Shown in pieces: positions 1 to 11,639 of a DNA stretch of 64,000 nucleotides. The notes beneath the pieces were generated by a model. The model saw nothing but the letters and a program-made list of their open reading frames with translations, was not told the origin of the DNA and searched no databases. The stretch covers positions 6,622,501-6,686,500 of the forward strand of contig OX465282.1 of assembly GCA_949987705.1 (NCBI GenBank), in the 5' to 3' direction. Within the stretch, counting starts at the first letter, position 1, and every line of letters begins with the position of its first letter. The translations under genes and the position numbers were made by a program. Origin of the DNA: Thereva unica (Eukaryota; Arthropoda; Insecta; Diptera; Therevidae).

Positions 1-2400
1 TTTTCCGGGCTAGGACTTTCAGATGATTTCAAAGTGTTTAATATCGTGGAAAAAAATGTTTTCTTTAAAAAAAAAGTAGTAAACACATGCATGAATTTTG
101 AAAGACTACAAAAATTATGAGAAAGATATGAGAGATTGCTGGTAGAAAAAAGGATGTGTTTTATTATATTAAAAAGTAATATAATAAAATAATATAAAAA
201 CAGGACCAAAACACTTACCCTTTTTTCGGTGAAAAAAATAAATAAATTATTTTTATTTTATTTATTTTTTTTTAAATCCTCCAAAGATATACAACGACGA
301 ACCCTTCGCAAATTCCCTGAGTTTAAATATTCCAAATTTATATTTTTTTGTTGTTGCCTTAAGGATTTTACCACAAAATCCATTCACTGTGTATATACAA
401 GACCGGGAGAGGGTATATACAGCACAAAATACACTCGTTTTTTTAATATATATAAATATAAATTTATTTTCGATATTAAATACTATTAACCAAAAAATTT
501 ATTTTTTTTATTTTTTTTTCTCTTTCTCTTTACTTTTCTCCAATAAATTAAAACACTTTTATTAATTTTATTTTTTCATGTTATAACTTCACCTTCACTA
601 AACCAATAAAATATTATCATTCAACTCTCCAAAAAAATTTAAAAAGGACGCAAAAACCACTTAACAAGATAAAAAATTTTAAATTTTTCACGTACTATAT
701 TATCCTTAAAAGTCCTTTTCTTACTTTACAAAACTTCAGGACCGCGCTACAAGAATGGCCGCTTAATACTGAATAAAATGTCTGTGCATAAGAATTTTAC
801 GCTTTTTGCCTGATATCCAATGATAATACATACAATCATACATATATGCACATATATTGCTAGTGTACTATACATACATACAATCTAGCCGGGACGTTTT
901 TCCCGAGGAATGTAAAATAATAAGGACCAAACCAGCCCTCCTAGCACAAGCAGACACAAGAACCAGAATCCTTCTCTCGCAAAAAAAAAACAAAAAAAAA
1001 ACACAAACTGAGTGAGTGAGGAGAGCTTTCGATTTGGTGTGAACACTATAAAATTGAATGACTAATACCAATGCACTCACACCATTGCGTTATATACACA
1101 TACCAACACAAAACGTGCGCATACTAATGCATATGTCGCCATATACATGTATAGAGATGTATGTAAAAAAAAAACGAACAGGACTCTTGTACCGACACGA
1201 CGTCTAGAAAGGACACACCGAAACACCACCAAAAAAATCGTCCTTGTATATTTTAGTATATTTTGTACGAGTTGTTAGTCATAAAAATATTATCCTTCTT
1301 CTTCTCCACTGTCTCAACAAGCACGGGGTACATCCTATATATTTTTTGTGTCTTACTATAGAATATCCTTGATGTAAATGCCTCTATATATAGTTAGTTA
1401 CTAATATCATAAAAAGACTGACTCACAAGCGCGCAAAAAGTATAACGTCACGATACACAACAGTAGTTGGAGGGTCCTTTGAATGGGGTATACAATATTT
1501 TTCTACCCCTCTCTATCTCACTTTTATTTACCATTCATAACTATCAAAAAAAAAATCCAAGTAATTCTCGTCCTTCACACCAAAAACTCCCCCACCAAAA
1601 AAAAAATAAACAAATAAACAAAACTCTATTCAATTACTTTTCCACCTACTACCAATTTACTCTGTCTCGTAAATTTTTTGACAGCTAAAAGGATATTTGT
1701 TTATAATTCTACTACACACATTTACGATGCCGATAAGGGCGCATGACCGTATAATATCCTCTTGTCATTCCTTGCATCTCATATCCTTGTTGTTTTTTTT
1801 TTTCTTGATATCACACAATGGTCTCACCGAAAAAAAAATACCATCATAAATGAATGACACAAAAAATGTCCTTGTGAAAGTTTTTTTAGTATTTTTCCTT
1901 CCAACCACTTAAAACTACAAAAAATACAGTTTTTAAACTTTACATTACACTTAAACTCTTTTTTTTTATCTTATATTTTTATTTATACATATTTTTTACA
2001 CAACTTAAAAAAAGGACCCCATACACCCTAGACAACACGAAGGATTGCGTTTTATACGGAAGAAATCAAGCTCGAGACTGGCGCATTCTAAACATAATTT
2101 CCATTTCCCTTACTCCCCAGTCAAAAACAAAAAAAAAAAAAATAAAACGTTTTATTTCCCCACCCAAAAAAAAAAATTCATTCCCCACCACTATTCCTTT
2201 TTTTGTGTTTTTTTTTTGTTTTGGAGTATACCGGTGTGCGGTATTTGAAAAAGGACTTTTGCGAAAAGTCAAATTTGTTTACATGAAAGACCAACAAAAA
2301 AAATGGGATCCTTCAATCATCCCCCGCTTTGTTTTAGGGGTTTTGGAAATTTTTTTTTTTTGGAGGGGAGATGGGGTTTGGGATTTTTTTTTATGAAGGA
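1..2400. other. AT-rich non-coding region with many AGGAY motifs
   Basis: No convincing coding sequence on either strand; the short open frames are low-complexity poly-A/poly-T translations. The stretch is full of A and T runs, but the pentamers AGGAC, AGGAT and their complements recur about 25 times between positions 202 and 2312, for example at 645, 738, 1210, 1690, 2013 and 2252. It could be an intron or a regulatory region of a gene lying to the left of the window; this is inference. Confidence 0.5.
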
Positions 2401-2949
2401 GAAAGTTCGTTAAGGTTTAAGGGAAGATGTAAGCCTGGGGAAGTTTTAGTACAAAAGTAGTGACATCTGAGGGTGGTTTAAAGGTGAGCTTTGGGGGTAA
2501 TTTCCCCCCTTTTATGGTTGTGGCTTGACTAGGGATGTTTTCCCAGTTTTATAAGAGTTTTTCTAATTGTGTGAAAAAAGCTTAAAAAGTGTAAAACTTA
2601 TTGAAAATTCAAAGGAGCTTCGAAAAGTTTAAGCAACTGGACAAGCGTATACAGGGGGCCTACAGCATACCAATGACTATGAAGCAACTATGAATATTAT
2701 ATGGCAAAGATAAATCTCTTGTATTTTCTCAGAATTTGCCATTGGCTTAGTGTTTCTACTAAAGACATCTAGCTTTTTGCAAACTTCAATAATTTATATC
2801 AAATTGTAAATTAGGTCGCAAATCAAGAAGCCTATCTCTTTGTTCTTTTTCTTACTTCTCACCCAACACGATACTCCGTCGAAGTAGGATCTCCCCTTGG
2901 CAACTTACGAGACCACTCGTAGACCACTCGGATCATATTTGTCTTCTAT
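2401..2949. other. Non-coding, nothing recognised
   Basis: No ORF, RNA gene or recognisable repeat seen. Base composition becomes more mixed than in the AT-rich stretch to the left and leads into a degenerate reverse transcriptase fragment. Confidence 0.4.
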
Positions 2950-3400
2950 TTGTGCTTCCGTAGTACCGACGCCAACTCTGTCGTACTTGGCGTCACCAAA
3001 ATCATACATACGGCATTCGGATCGTGTCCCGTCGCGTCGGTGGGGAAGAAAGCGATCATTGTCCAAATTTTGAAGAAAGGCGACAATCGGGAATGCAAGA
3101 ATTATCGCGGTATTAGCCTACTTTTGATCGTCCACAAAAATATTTACGAAAATTATACAATCGAGGCTCCAGAAACATAGAAAGCGAACGAGCCGGAAAT
3201 AGGAAGCGGGATTTAGACCACATCGAGGATGTATTGATTAAATATTCGCAAGCTAATGGAAAACAGAAGTCGTTTCGGCAAACGAACTGTCGTCGTTTCC
3301 ATCGATTTCAAATTCGCTTTGGGATATCTTAAACGACAGTTCCGGCATCGCCCAGTCATACGGGTTAAAAATCAATGCGTGTAATGGCACAATGGCACGA
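2950..3400 (+). mobile_element. Degenerate non-LTR reverse transcriptase fragment
   Basis: The forward translation contains ILKKGDNRECKNYRGISLL, the hallmark of the RT domain just before palm motif A in LINEs of the RTE-like type. About 70 codons later, in other frames, come a segment resembling the 'QAGFRKGRSCIDHI' region (ERAGNRKRDLDHIEDV) and VSIDFKFALGYL, a broken form of the palm A box with its catalytic Asp. Stops and frameshifts separate the pieces, so it is a dead fragment. No ends or target duplication were found. Confidence 0.7.
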
Positions 3401-5990
3401 CCGTGCTGAGAAAGCAATCTGAGGCACCATTGTGCTTGGTCATGCCCCAGAGCCAGATGCCCTGAAGAACCTGACTCTAGGAACATGCACCTACATAAAA
3501 AAAATTCCACAAAAAAATTCACTCTCCCTAAACCACCGAAATAACCGTTAGGGAGAGACATTATGCCGGCCACACGATGAACGCTAGCTCACCGGTTGGG
3601 GTCGTGGGGTGTGTGGCCGGGCCGATACCTGTATGGTTCACCACTTACCTTAAATGTCGGTGCGACTGATTTCTTCCGTAAGCGACATCACGATTCGCGG
3701 ACCTGAAAAACTCTAAAACAACATCAAAGCAAAAGAAAGAACCCCGGAGCAAAAACCCCCTTCAACTATCCTGGAAGAAATATAAACAATTTAGGCCATC
3801 ATGCCTATAAAAAAACTGGTGTCAATTTTGTGATACATTCAATTATATTTAACTCACACTAACAAAGGTGTTCAAGAAAAATGACAGGAAAGATTGTTTA
3901 AAAAAATGTAATAACAAGGTATAGTTGTTTTCAAACCTCGTGACATCCCGCGCATATTTCCCAGCTAAGCTCTTAAAAATGTTTAAAAGTTCAGACAAAA
4001 GCTTCAGTTAACTCCTCCTATCAAATCACTTGTTGCCATGTAATCAGTCGCGACTGCGTATTGCTATCGGGAGGTGTATCTTTCTGGGACTTCAATGATT
4101 ATTTAAAAAATTTACAAATTATGACTGAAAAACACCCGTTTTTATATATTTTTTTATTTTAAGGTTTTTATATTTTACACATATGCCACAGAAATAATTT
4201 GTAGTAATTTCTACTAAAAAATACGAAATTCGAGTTTTATCACTTGGATTACTAGATTTTTGACATTTTCCGCCAGTCGCAAGCGCGCTTCTGCCTGGGG
4301 AGGTTGTGTTGCTTGCGGCTGCGGAGAACTCTCAATTTATGAATGAAAATGCTCATATCTTTAAAAGAAATTTTTCCAGCAATTCTTTTAATTTATTTTA
4401 AATTTAGGGATGAGAAATATTTAGCTTAATTATAGTAAAATTATGCTTATTACGATGGATAAACTGCCTTTGTTGAGCAGGAGTTTTACATGTATTTAAA
4501 AGCTCTGCTCAATACATATAAAGATTACTTAACTTTATTCATCCGGCATGCGCACATCCCTTCCCAAATTATTTTGTTGAGTTTTTTCTGCGTTTGTTGC
4601 CTTTTTAAGTTCAAAGAGGGGAAATGATAGAACAAAATTTATGAAATTGGGCAACGAGGTGCGCAGAACCCTTCAAATTATTTGTGTCACGGCGTTTGAA
4701 AACTTCTATACTAAAGTAATGCCGACAAAGTCGAATTAAAAAAAAGACAAGCGTTTGCTAGAACCAACTCGTAAGGATAGGATAAACACGTCGACCTGGC
4801 CAGTTCGATGTCTTTGTACATCATTAATTAATAACAAGTAAAATTATTTATGAAAAACAACCGCAAGTTAAAGTGTTCACAATCTCAAGGAATTAACGTG
4901 TATGAATGAATGGTGTAGTGTAAGTATCGTTAAAGTGGGTGCAACGTCAACATGAGTTAATATAATATCAATATACTAATATTAAAATTTCGATAATAGG
5001 GAAAAAATAAAAAGGTAATATATAATTTAATATAATATAAGTATTCTAAGATTAAAATTACTTTAATAATGAAAAAAAAAATTAAAAAAATAATAATGGG
5101 TTACGGCCAATAAAAAATAGTAGTTTATGATCTTCTGCATATATCACTCGTGCTTGGTTATCCCCGGCAACTCATTAAGGATTGCGCTGGGGAAAGGACC
5201 CGGTTGTACATGGACTGTGAATTCTCTAATGTCCCTTCATTGGATCACCATTTGCTTATGGTGAATTCTCCGTGATAGGATACAGCCTACCCAACGTTGT
5301 GTTAATAGTGCCGATTCCTGTAGTATTTTCCTGGCCTTTACCCGTTTGGGCGTATGTTAATAAAAATGGTTGTACTTATCTAAATTTCCATGTGTATCTT
5401 CGGTTTCCCGGACCTTGGACTACCGCCTCTCGGGCCTCCTACAATCGTACGTTCTGCGCAGCCTCTTGCTCAATATTGCATTCACATAAAGTTAATCGCA
5501 GTGCCATTTTCAAATATCTTCTCACAGTCTTCATATAAAATTACTCGTATTGTAATTTCCAGCATCTACTTCCCATAATTTTTAGAAAAACATATCCTCT
5601 TCCCATAACATATATCTTCGGACATTTTACTTCAATTTACAAACATCCTCCTTCAACTTTACAATTATCTTCTTCTTCGCCCCTCAACTCTCAAATACAT
5701 TCTTTTCCAGGCTTCTTTTTTTTCTTCAAAACAGCAGCTTCTATGCTTTTGTAAGATTTTGCTACCTTTTGCTAAAATATTTCCCACTTCCAAAAACTTA
5801 TTAACTTATTCCTTTTCTTCGAACTCAATATTCAATACTTATATTTTTTTTGTTCCCACGGCTCAGCACTGACTCCTTACTGACTGACTAAAAAAAAATT
5901 TTTTTTTTTTTTTTTTCATTTTCTTTTTTTCCTAGGCATAGTACGTTTAAATTTTCGGGTCGGATGCAAGGTGATTTCATAAAAATTTTC
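3401..5990. other. Non-coding; no gene recognised
   Basis: No ORF with credible protein features. It holds a 10-bp inverted repeat (3566-3575 with 3611-3620, arms CCGGCCACAC/GTGTGGCCGG), long AT-rich stretches around 4930-5100, and poly-T runs at 5880-5930. The moderately GC-rich part at 5130-5560 looks like old repeat sequence, but no family could be named. Confidence 0.4.
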
Positions 5991-6019
5991 CAAATTCCCG
6001 CGAGGGGGATATACACGAC

Positions 6020-6718
6020 CGTTACATGCGGAAAAGACCAAAGTGCTCACAACGGACGGATCGAGGGCCCGTGTTCAGTTCGATGGAACCTAGGTTCCGA
6101 TGTTCCAATATTTGGGATCATTGGTTGAGAAAATGAAAGTGGCATCGACGGCCGACGTTCACAGCCGCATTGCTCAGGCAACGAAATGAACAAATATTGT
6201 CACTAAAACGAAAGCACGCCTTTACCAAACGTTAATTCTTCCCAATCTTTTTTATGGATCTGAAACGTGGATACTGCTCACACCGGACGTTAAGATACTC
6301 GAGGTCTTACTTGAGGCAGATCCTCGGTGTCTCACTCCGCGATCGCCTTCCAAACGAGACAGTTAGACAAAGATATGATCAGCAGACACTGATCGAAGAA
6401 GACATGCAAAAACGTCGACTACGGTGGCTTGGACATGTTTGCCGAATGGATGATAACCGCTTGCCATGTCAAATTCTCCGGCGAGACCATCCCGCAGACT
6501 GGAAAATCCAGCGATCGGCACCGGAGAAAACCTTCCTAAAAAAATATCGACTGTGACCTAAAGAATCAACGAGTATTCGTAACCGAGGCTCGAGACGTCG
6601 CCAAAAGAATAGAAACGAATCGTGAATAGAGTTCGAGACCCAGCGGCACCGACAGCAGCGTATCCATTGCGGGAACGTCCCGCTCGGACCGCCAACTAAC
6701 GGATCCAAGAAGAAAGAA
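6020..6718 (+). mobile_element. RTE-like LINE, 5'-truncated, degenerate 3' half
   Basis: Reading through frameshifts gives the C-terminal part of a LINE reverse transcriptase: NAEKTKVLTTDG, FQYLGSLVEKMK, a stretch like TKARLYQTLILPNLFYGSETW, then RRLRWLGHVCRMDDNRLP. This is the usual order in RTE-like elements after the catalytic core. Stops and frameshifts rule out activity. The 3' end closes with AACGGATCCAAGAAGAAAGAA, a GAA-type tail. A close relative with the same 3' end lies on the minus strand at 59755-60039, which fixes the family boundary. Confidence 0.8.
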
Positions 6719-6999
6719 TACATACGGGAATCCTCATCTTACCAAATCTATAAAGCCTAAGCCGAATAGATGGTTCAAAATGGAATATGTGAAAGCAAGT
6801 AAATCTAGAGAAGACGTCTATAAAGTTTACAGATGTTTCCCAAATGATTGGGTTGAAAGATAAGATACTCAATGCCACTGCAGGTAGTAAAGCTTCCTGG
6901 TACTTGATAGCTTTCATCCAAGAAGAATTTTACGTCTTTTACATCTTCTATCATTTATAGGAAAAGGAAACCCAAGACCGATTTATTAGTATCAAATTC

Positions 7000-7422
7000 T
7001 TTTTTTTCCGAAACTGTTAAGCCTCATCGCCTGCCCGAGTATATACCCATCAGACGGCGTTTTCTTCAGAGGTCGCGAATTTTATACTACCAGTCCGTTA
7101 TGTCATTCACGTCATGGTGTAATGACTAGTAGTAAGCTTGGTTTGAACATCTTTGCTACCTCTCTGACTTCCTTAGCGTCCTTGCTTCCTCTCTGACTTC
7201 CTTATCTCCATGCAGTCCTTGAGGTCATTCAAGCTGCTTATCCCTTTTCATCGTTCCCTGGACGGGCTAAGGAAGGCTATGACAGGAGGAATCAGGAATG
7301 TAATGAAATAAGGAAAGTTATTTAGGTGGAAAAGGCGAAAGACCGTGGGGCTGGCCGGGATTCGAACGCGGGACCGCTGGGATGATAGCCAGACGCCTTA
7401 CTCCCCAGGCTACCGAGGCCCC
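7000..7422 (-). mobile_element. tRNA-derived SINE
   Basis: On the minus strand the element starts GGGGCCTCGGTAGCCTGGGG, followed by CGCGTTCGAATCCCGG, a tRNA T-arm with B-box character. The body then shares TTTCCTT and CTGATTCCTCCTGTCATAGC with the second copy at 63319-63780. Its 3' part (7083-7139) matches the 3' end of the local CR1-like LINE, including the TACTACTAG...CTGGTAGTA arms, and it ends in a short A-tract (T run at 7001-7008). It is a SINE rather than a functional tRNA: the acceptor and anticodon stems do not pair properly. Confidence 0.75.
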
Positions 7423-7559
7423 TGTTTGCCCTTCACAAGTGTAGGATCTTATAAATTCTCTGTCAGACAAAGAAGTCCAAGTGACAATCTCTCGGTAGGT
7501 GTCGGAGCCTTTTCAAGCGCTCATGTCTATAGATTTAAAGTATAGTAGATGTTAAGAGT

Positions 7560-9066
7560 TCAGCCGGCTCAAAAACAAAAAGGCCTCGGGTGCAGACGGC
7601 ATCGCAGCGGAGCTGGTTAAATATGGAGGGCCTACATTACACCAAGCGATTCATGAATTAATTGTGCAAGTATGGGAGCAGGAAGTGATGCCAGAAGACT
7701 GGAGAAAAGGCACCCTCTGCCCGGTACACAAAAAAGGAGATATCACAGCGTGCACTAATTATCGCGGTATAACTTTGTTGAGTATCTAGTATTCTCCGCT
7801 ATCCTACAAAACAGGATGGCCCCATACGCCAGAAACATCATAGGCCATTATCAGTGTGGCTTCAGCCCAGGCAAATCAACAACTGATCAGATCTTCATCT
7901 TGAGGCAGGCTATGGAAAAATGTCTAAAGTTTCAAAACTCAATTCAACACATCTTCATAGACTTTAAAGCCGCCTATGATAGCATAGCCAGGGTAGAACT
8001 CCACAAGGCCATGAGAGAATTCGGCATCCCCAAACCCCCAAACTGACAAGACTATGTAGGTTGACCATGATCAAGCCAAGTAAAGGTATCCGGAACACTG
8101 TCCAGACCAATCAACATCTATAATGGACTCCGACAAGGAGACGGTCTGGCCTGCCTCCTTTTCAACCTGGCGTTGGAGAAAGTGATCCGAGATTCGGGCG
8201 TGACATCAAGGGGTACAATCCTCCACAAGTCCACCCAATTACTGGCTTCCACAGACGACATTGACATCATTCGAAGAACAACAACAGCTGTACAAGAAGC
8301 TTTCACTCAGGTTGAGCAAGCGGCAGGAAATCTGGGACTGCACATTAACGAAAGCAAAACAAAGTACATGGTGGCCTCGTCTGGAAGAACACCTAACATT
8401 GGTCCCACAATCAAGGTAGCGGAACACGAGTTTGACGTGGTAAAATCATTTACCTACCTTGGGTCAATAGTAGCAGCCGACAATAGCATGGAACCAGAAA
8501 TACGCGCACGACTGCTAAAAGCCAACAAAGCCTACTATAGTCTGTCAAGGCTCTTCAAATCCAAATATCTAACCATAACGTCTAAACTTTTACTATATAA
8601 GACGAAGGTCTTACCCGTCTCACATATGCATCCGAAACGTGGGTACTTAGCAAAAAGCACTCAAACCTCTTGGGCGTGTTCGAGAGGAAAATACTTCGGA
8701 GGATTGTTGGCCCCGTTTGTGAGGAAGGACGATTCCGGAGACTCTACAATGACGAGATCTACGAGCGCTATCGCGACATAGATGTTGTGAAGAAAATAAA
8801 GCTCGGTAGGCTCCGGTGGGCAGGGCATCTAGCTCGTATGAGTGAAGATGAGCCTGCTCGGAAAGTTCTCTGCGGTAAGACCTATGGGGTGCGACAGCGA
8901 GGGAGGCCCAACCTTCGCTGGAAGGATGGCGTGGACCAGGACGCTCAGAGCTTAGGGATGCCAAACTGGATGACATCGGCTCAGAATCCGGACCGGTGGA
9001 GAGAACAGTTGCTTGAGGCCAGGACCAGATCCCGGTTATAGAGCCGTTAAAGAAGAAGAAGAAGAA
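7560..9066 (+). mobile_element. RTE-like LINE fragment with most of the reverse transcriptase
   Basis: Successive reading frames give KKASGADGIAAELVKYGG, VHKKGDITACTNYRGITLL, GHYQCGFSPGKSTTDQIFIL, IFIDFKAAYDSI (palm A), YNGLRQGDGLACLLFNLALE, then the active-site box as LLASTDDIDII where LLGYADDIDII is expected, then FTYLGSIV, KILRRIVGPVCEEGRFR and RLRWAGHLARMSEDEPARK, ending with a stop at 9039-9041. At least three frame changes and a stop break it, and the loss of Tyr-Ala in the YADD box would itself inactivate it. The 3' end is GTTAAAGAAGAAGAAGAAGA, the same GAA tail type as the element at 6020-6718. The 5' end (endonuclease) is missing. Confidence 0.85.
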
Positions 9067-11312
9067 GGTGGCATGTGAAGTGACATTTTCCTCGATACAT
9101 GTATAGGTATCGACAGTTTCATACCACCGCGTCCCTCGTAGTCACGTCACTCGCGATCGAGAATACGAGAGCTGTACTTGTTAAAGTTCTAGTATTTTAG
9201 CAGCTGCTTAACGTTCCGGTTTTTTACTGCATCTGACATTATTATACAAATTTGATCAACAGGTATTGCTACTCAGTAGAAAAGTGTCACGATTTGATCA
9301 CGATTCTGATCTGATCTCATCCAGTAGTCTTTTTAGATTCTGCAGTATAAATATGATTTTTCCAGTGTAGACCTGTTTCGTAGCCATTGAACTCGGGCAT
9401 TTTTTCCGTTTTGCTCCCTTAGAGACTACTTCATTTTAAAGTCGAGTAAGGGAAGATCGCGTAAAAATTTTTAGATGATCTTGAAAGAGATTTCCTTCCT
9501 CCCTCATTTTTTGCTTACTACACAAAAAAGCAACCAACTAAATAACGATCATCTATAAATAACCCCGACAACAGCCCTAAACGAATTATTGATCTCTGCA
9601 TGATCACTTCACTTTATTATCCTCTAACACACCCGAAAACAATCAATAATGTGCTCGCCACTAACTTCAATCAATGAAGTTTTTGATTCTTTGCGTACGA
9701 AATACACGACTCTTCTTCTAATAATAAAGACTTCTAAATTGCCGCCATTTGGATCGCGGAGGGAAGGTCTAGGTGTTGGCGGCATCCAATTGAGCAAATA
9801 ATACAGAATCATGATCACCACGATCATTTCACATTCTTGGCGATCCAAGATGGCAAAAAATTCGCTGCTCGTGCGAGAGTTTAATTCATTTTTATAAAAT
9901 GTACTTTTTAGTTTAAAATTAAGGATTTGTTTTTAAGTATTTTATAAAGTGTGTGTTTTTATAAAGTGCAGTGATCATTAAAAAAAATTATTAATGAAAA
10001 TGTCATCGTGGTGCAGTGATACTTATCCAATTGAGGGCAATGATGGAGATTTATGTAAGAAATCTGGAATTTTATTAAGTTTATTAAAAGTTGACATTTG
10101 ATATTGTGACGATCTTGTTAGGTCAAGGTTGTTAGTGCATTCTAAGTCCGTGTTCAGGGACAATATTTAAGTCAAGGTCTAATAAAAATACACCCCCTTG
10201 TTATTATATTAAAGTCAAGTTTGTTTCCATTCTGGTTAAACTTCTTTTGTTAGATAAAATTCTATAGAAAGCTTTCTGAATGTCAATAGATATATAAAAA
10301 AACAGAGCTTTTGCCGTATTTTTTTTTCTTTTTAACTATTTTCCTTCATCAATAAATATTTGAACTATTTTTCTTTACTACATTCGTGTATTTTTTAGAC
10401 TTGCAATTATGTCCCAAAATTTTTTTGGGACAATTAAACTATTTATTGCGGGAGTTCTCTTCCACTTACAATGCTCAAAAGTGAATCAAAAACCACCTGA
10501 ATATGCATAATATGAACCGACCTAAAAAAACACAACTCAAATACAAATTTGAATAGAAGATTAGAGTGGTTTATTCCAGAGATGTCCAGCACAAAATATT
10601 AACAGAACAGATAAAACGATTGCTTTAGAGATGATAGGTGAAAGAGCTAAACGTATTATATAAAAATAAGTGCGTAATATTTAATATTCCCAAGTAGATT
10701 TAGTTAAAAAGATCTTGGTTGGTTTGTCGGTTGTTGAATTTTATAAGCTGAAATAGTTTTTTTTTTTTTTGGTTTGTGAAGTTGGTACAATTTTTTTGGC
10801 AGCTGTCAAAAAGTTCATTTATTTTATTGATAAGTGTAACGATATTGTGTTCACGTTTGTTTAATAGGTAGTTTCGTAAGTTATGATTACGTGTATTTAG
10901 TAAAATATTGCAGTTTTTTATTATCATCAATTTTATATCGAAAAGTCATTTTAATTCAAATTTGGGGAATCACCATATAAAACTGCTGATCCATGCAAAA
11001 GTACAGTTTTCAAAAATTAACAAAAATTAAAAAAGATCAATTTTTTCGGGTAATCTTCATTGCCATTCAAAAGAACCATCCTTTACATTTATTTTTCAAA
11101 GATTGTTTCTTTGAAATGCTGGCAGTTACTACGGGTAACATGGTACGTTCTGAAGTTCCAACTTTCGATGACGCATTTAGATCATTTCGAAAGGTATTTG
11201 GCAAATGACGCGAGTAATGTTCACTTCTTCAATCGTAGCCGTAGGCTTATACAGGCAGATTTTGGATTTATGTAACCCAAAAATAAAAGTTTTAAAGTCG
11301 GCTCCAGACTCA
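9067..11312. other. Non-coding, AT-rich; no gene recognised
   Basis: Small open frames at 9624-9848 (-) and 10700-10930 (-) have no recognisable domain, and the second is low-complexity Asn/Lys. The sequence around 9700-9790 (gccgccatttggatcgcgg) looks like an old dispersed repeat. Nothing else is identifiable. Confidence 0.4.
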
Positions 11313-11330
11313 CGCCGTGAATTCACGGCG
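11313..11330. repeat. Perfect 18-bp palindrome CGCCGTGAATTCACGGCG
   Basis: The sequence equals its own reverse complement over 18 bases. It lies in a ~45-bp segment (11299-11345) that also occurs, imperfectly and inverted, at 37236-37285 (shared parts: GGCTCCA, ACTCACG, CACGGCGAGAATTC). That suggests a dispersed repeat, perhaps the end of a DNA transposon. Confidence 0.75.
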
Positions 11331-11388
11331 AGAATTCGTAACCATTCCGTAGGAAAATCATCTAAATGCGATTGTGGTTTTCGCGATG

Positions 11389-11633
11389 TAGGTTGTAATT
11401 CATCGGTCCGAAGCCTGAAATCAGCTGCTCACTGAATCACCGTTCTTGGTAGTGGTTTTGTTCAGTATTGTTTGACATTTCATCGTAGCAAGACTTGCCC
11501 CAGGTTGAGATCATCGAACTATGTTTCTTCAAAAATGAGGCCGCCTGAAGGTGACTGGGAATGACTTTATTAGAAGAACGGTGATTCAGTGAGCCAACTG
11601 ATTTCGGTCTTCGGATCGATGAATTACAACCTA
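11389..11633. repeat. Inverted repeat with ~60-bp arms
   Basis: The left arm (11389-11447) and right arm (11574-11633) are reverse complements with a handful of mismatches. Shared blocks include AGGTTGTAATTCATCG, TCCGAAG, GAAATCAG and CACTGAATCACCGTTCTT. The spacer is ~126 bp. It could be a foldback or MITE-like element; no flanking target duplication was identified. Confidence 0.75.
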
Positions 11634-11639
11634 GATTAC

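Noticed and set aside
1467..2272. Several 63-76 codon frames in the AT-rich left end
   Set aside because: Translations of homopolymer-rich DNA (poly-Lys/Phe) on both strands; no domain, no splice context.
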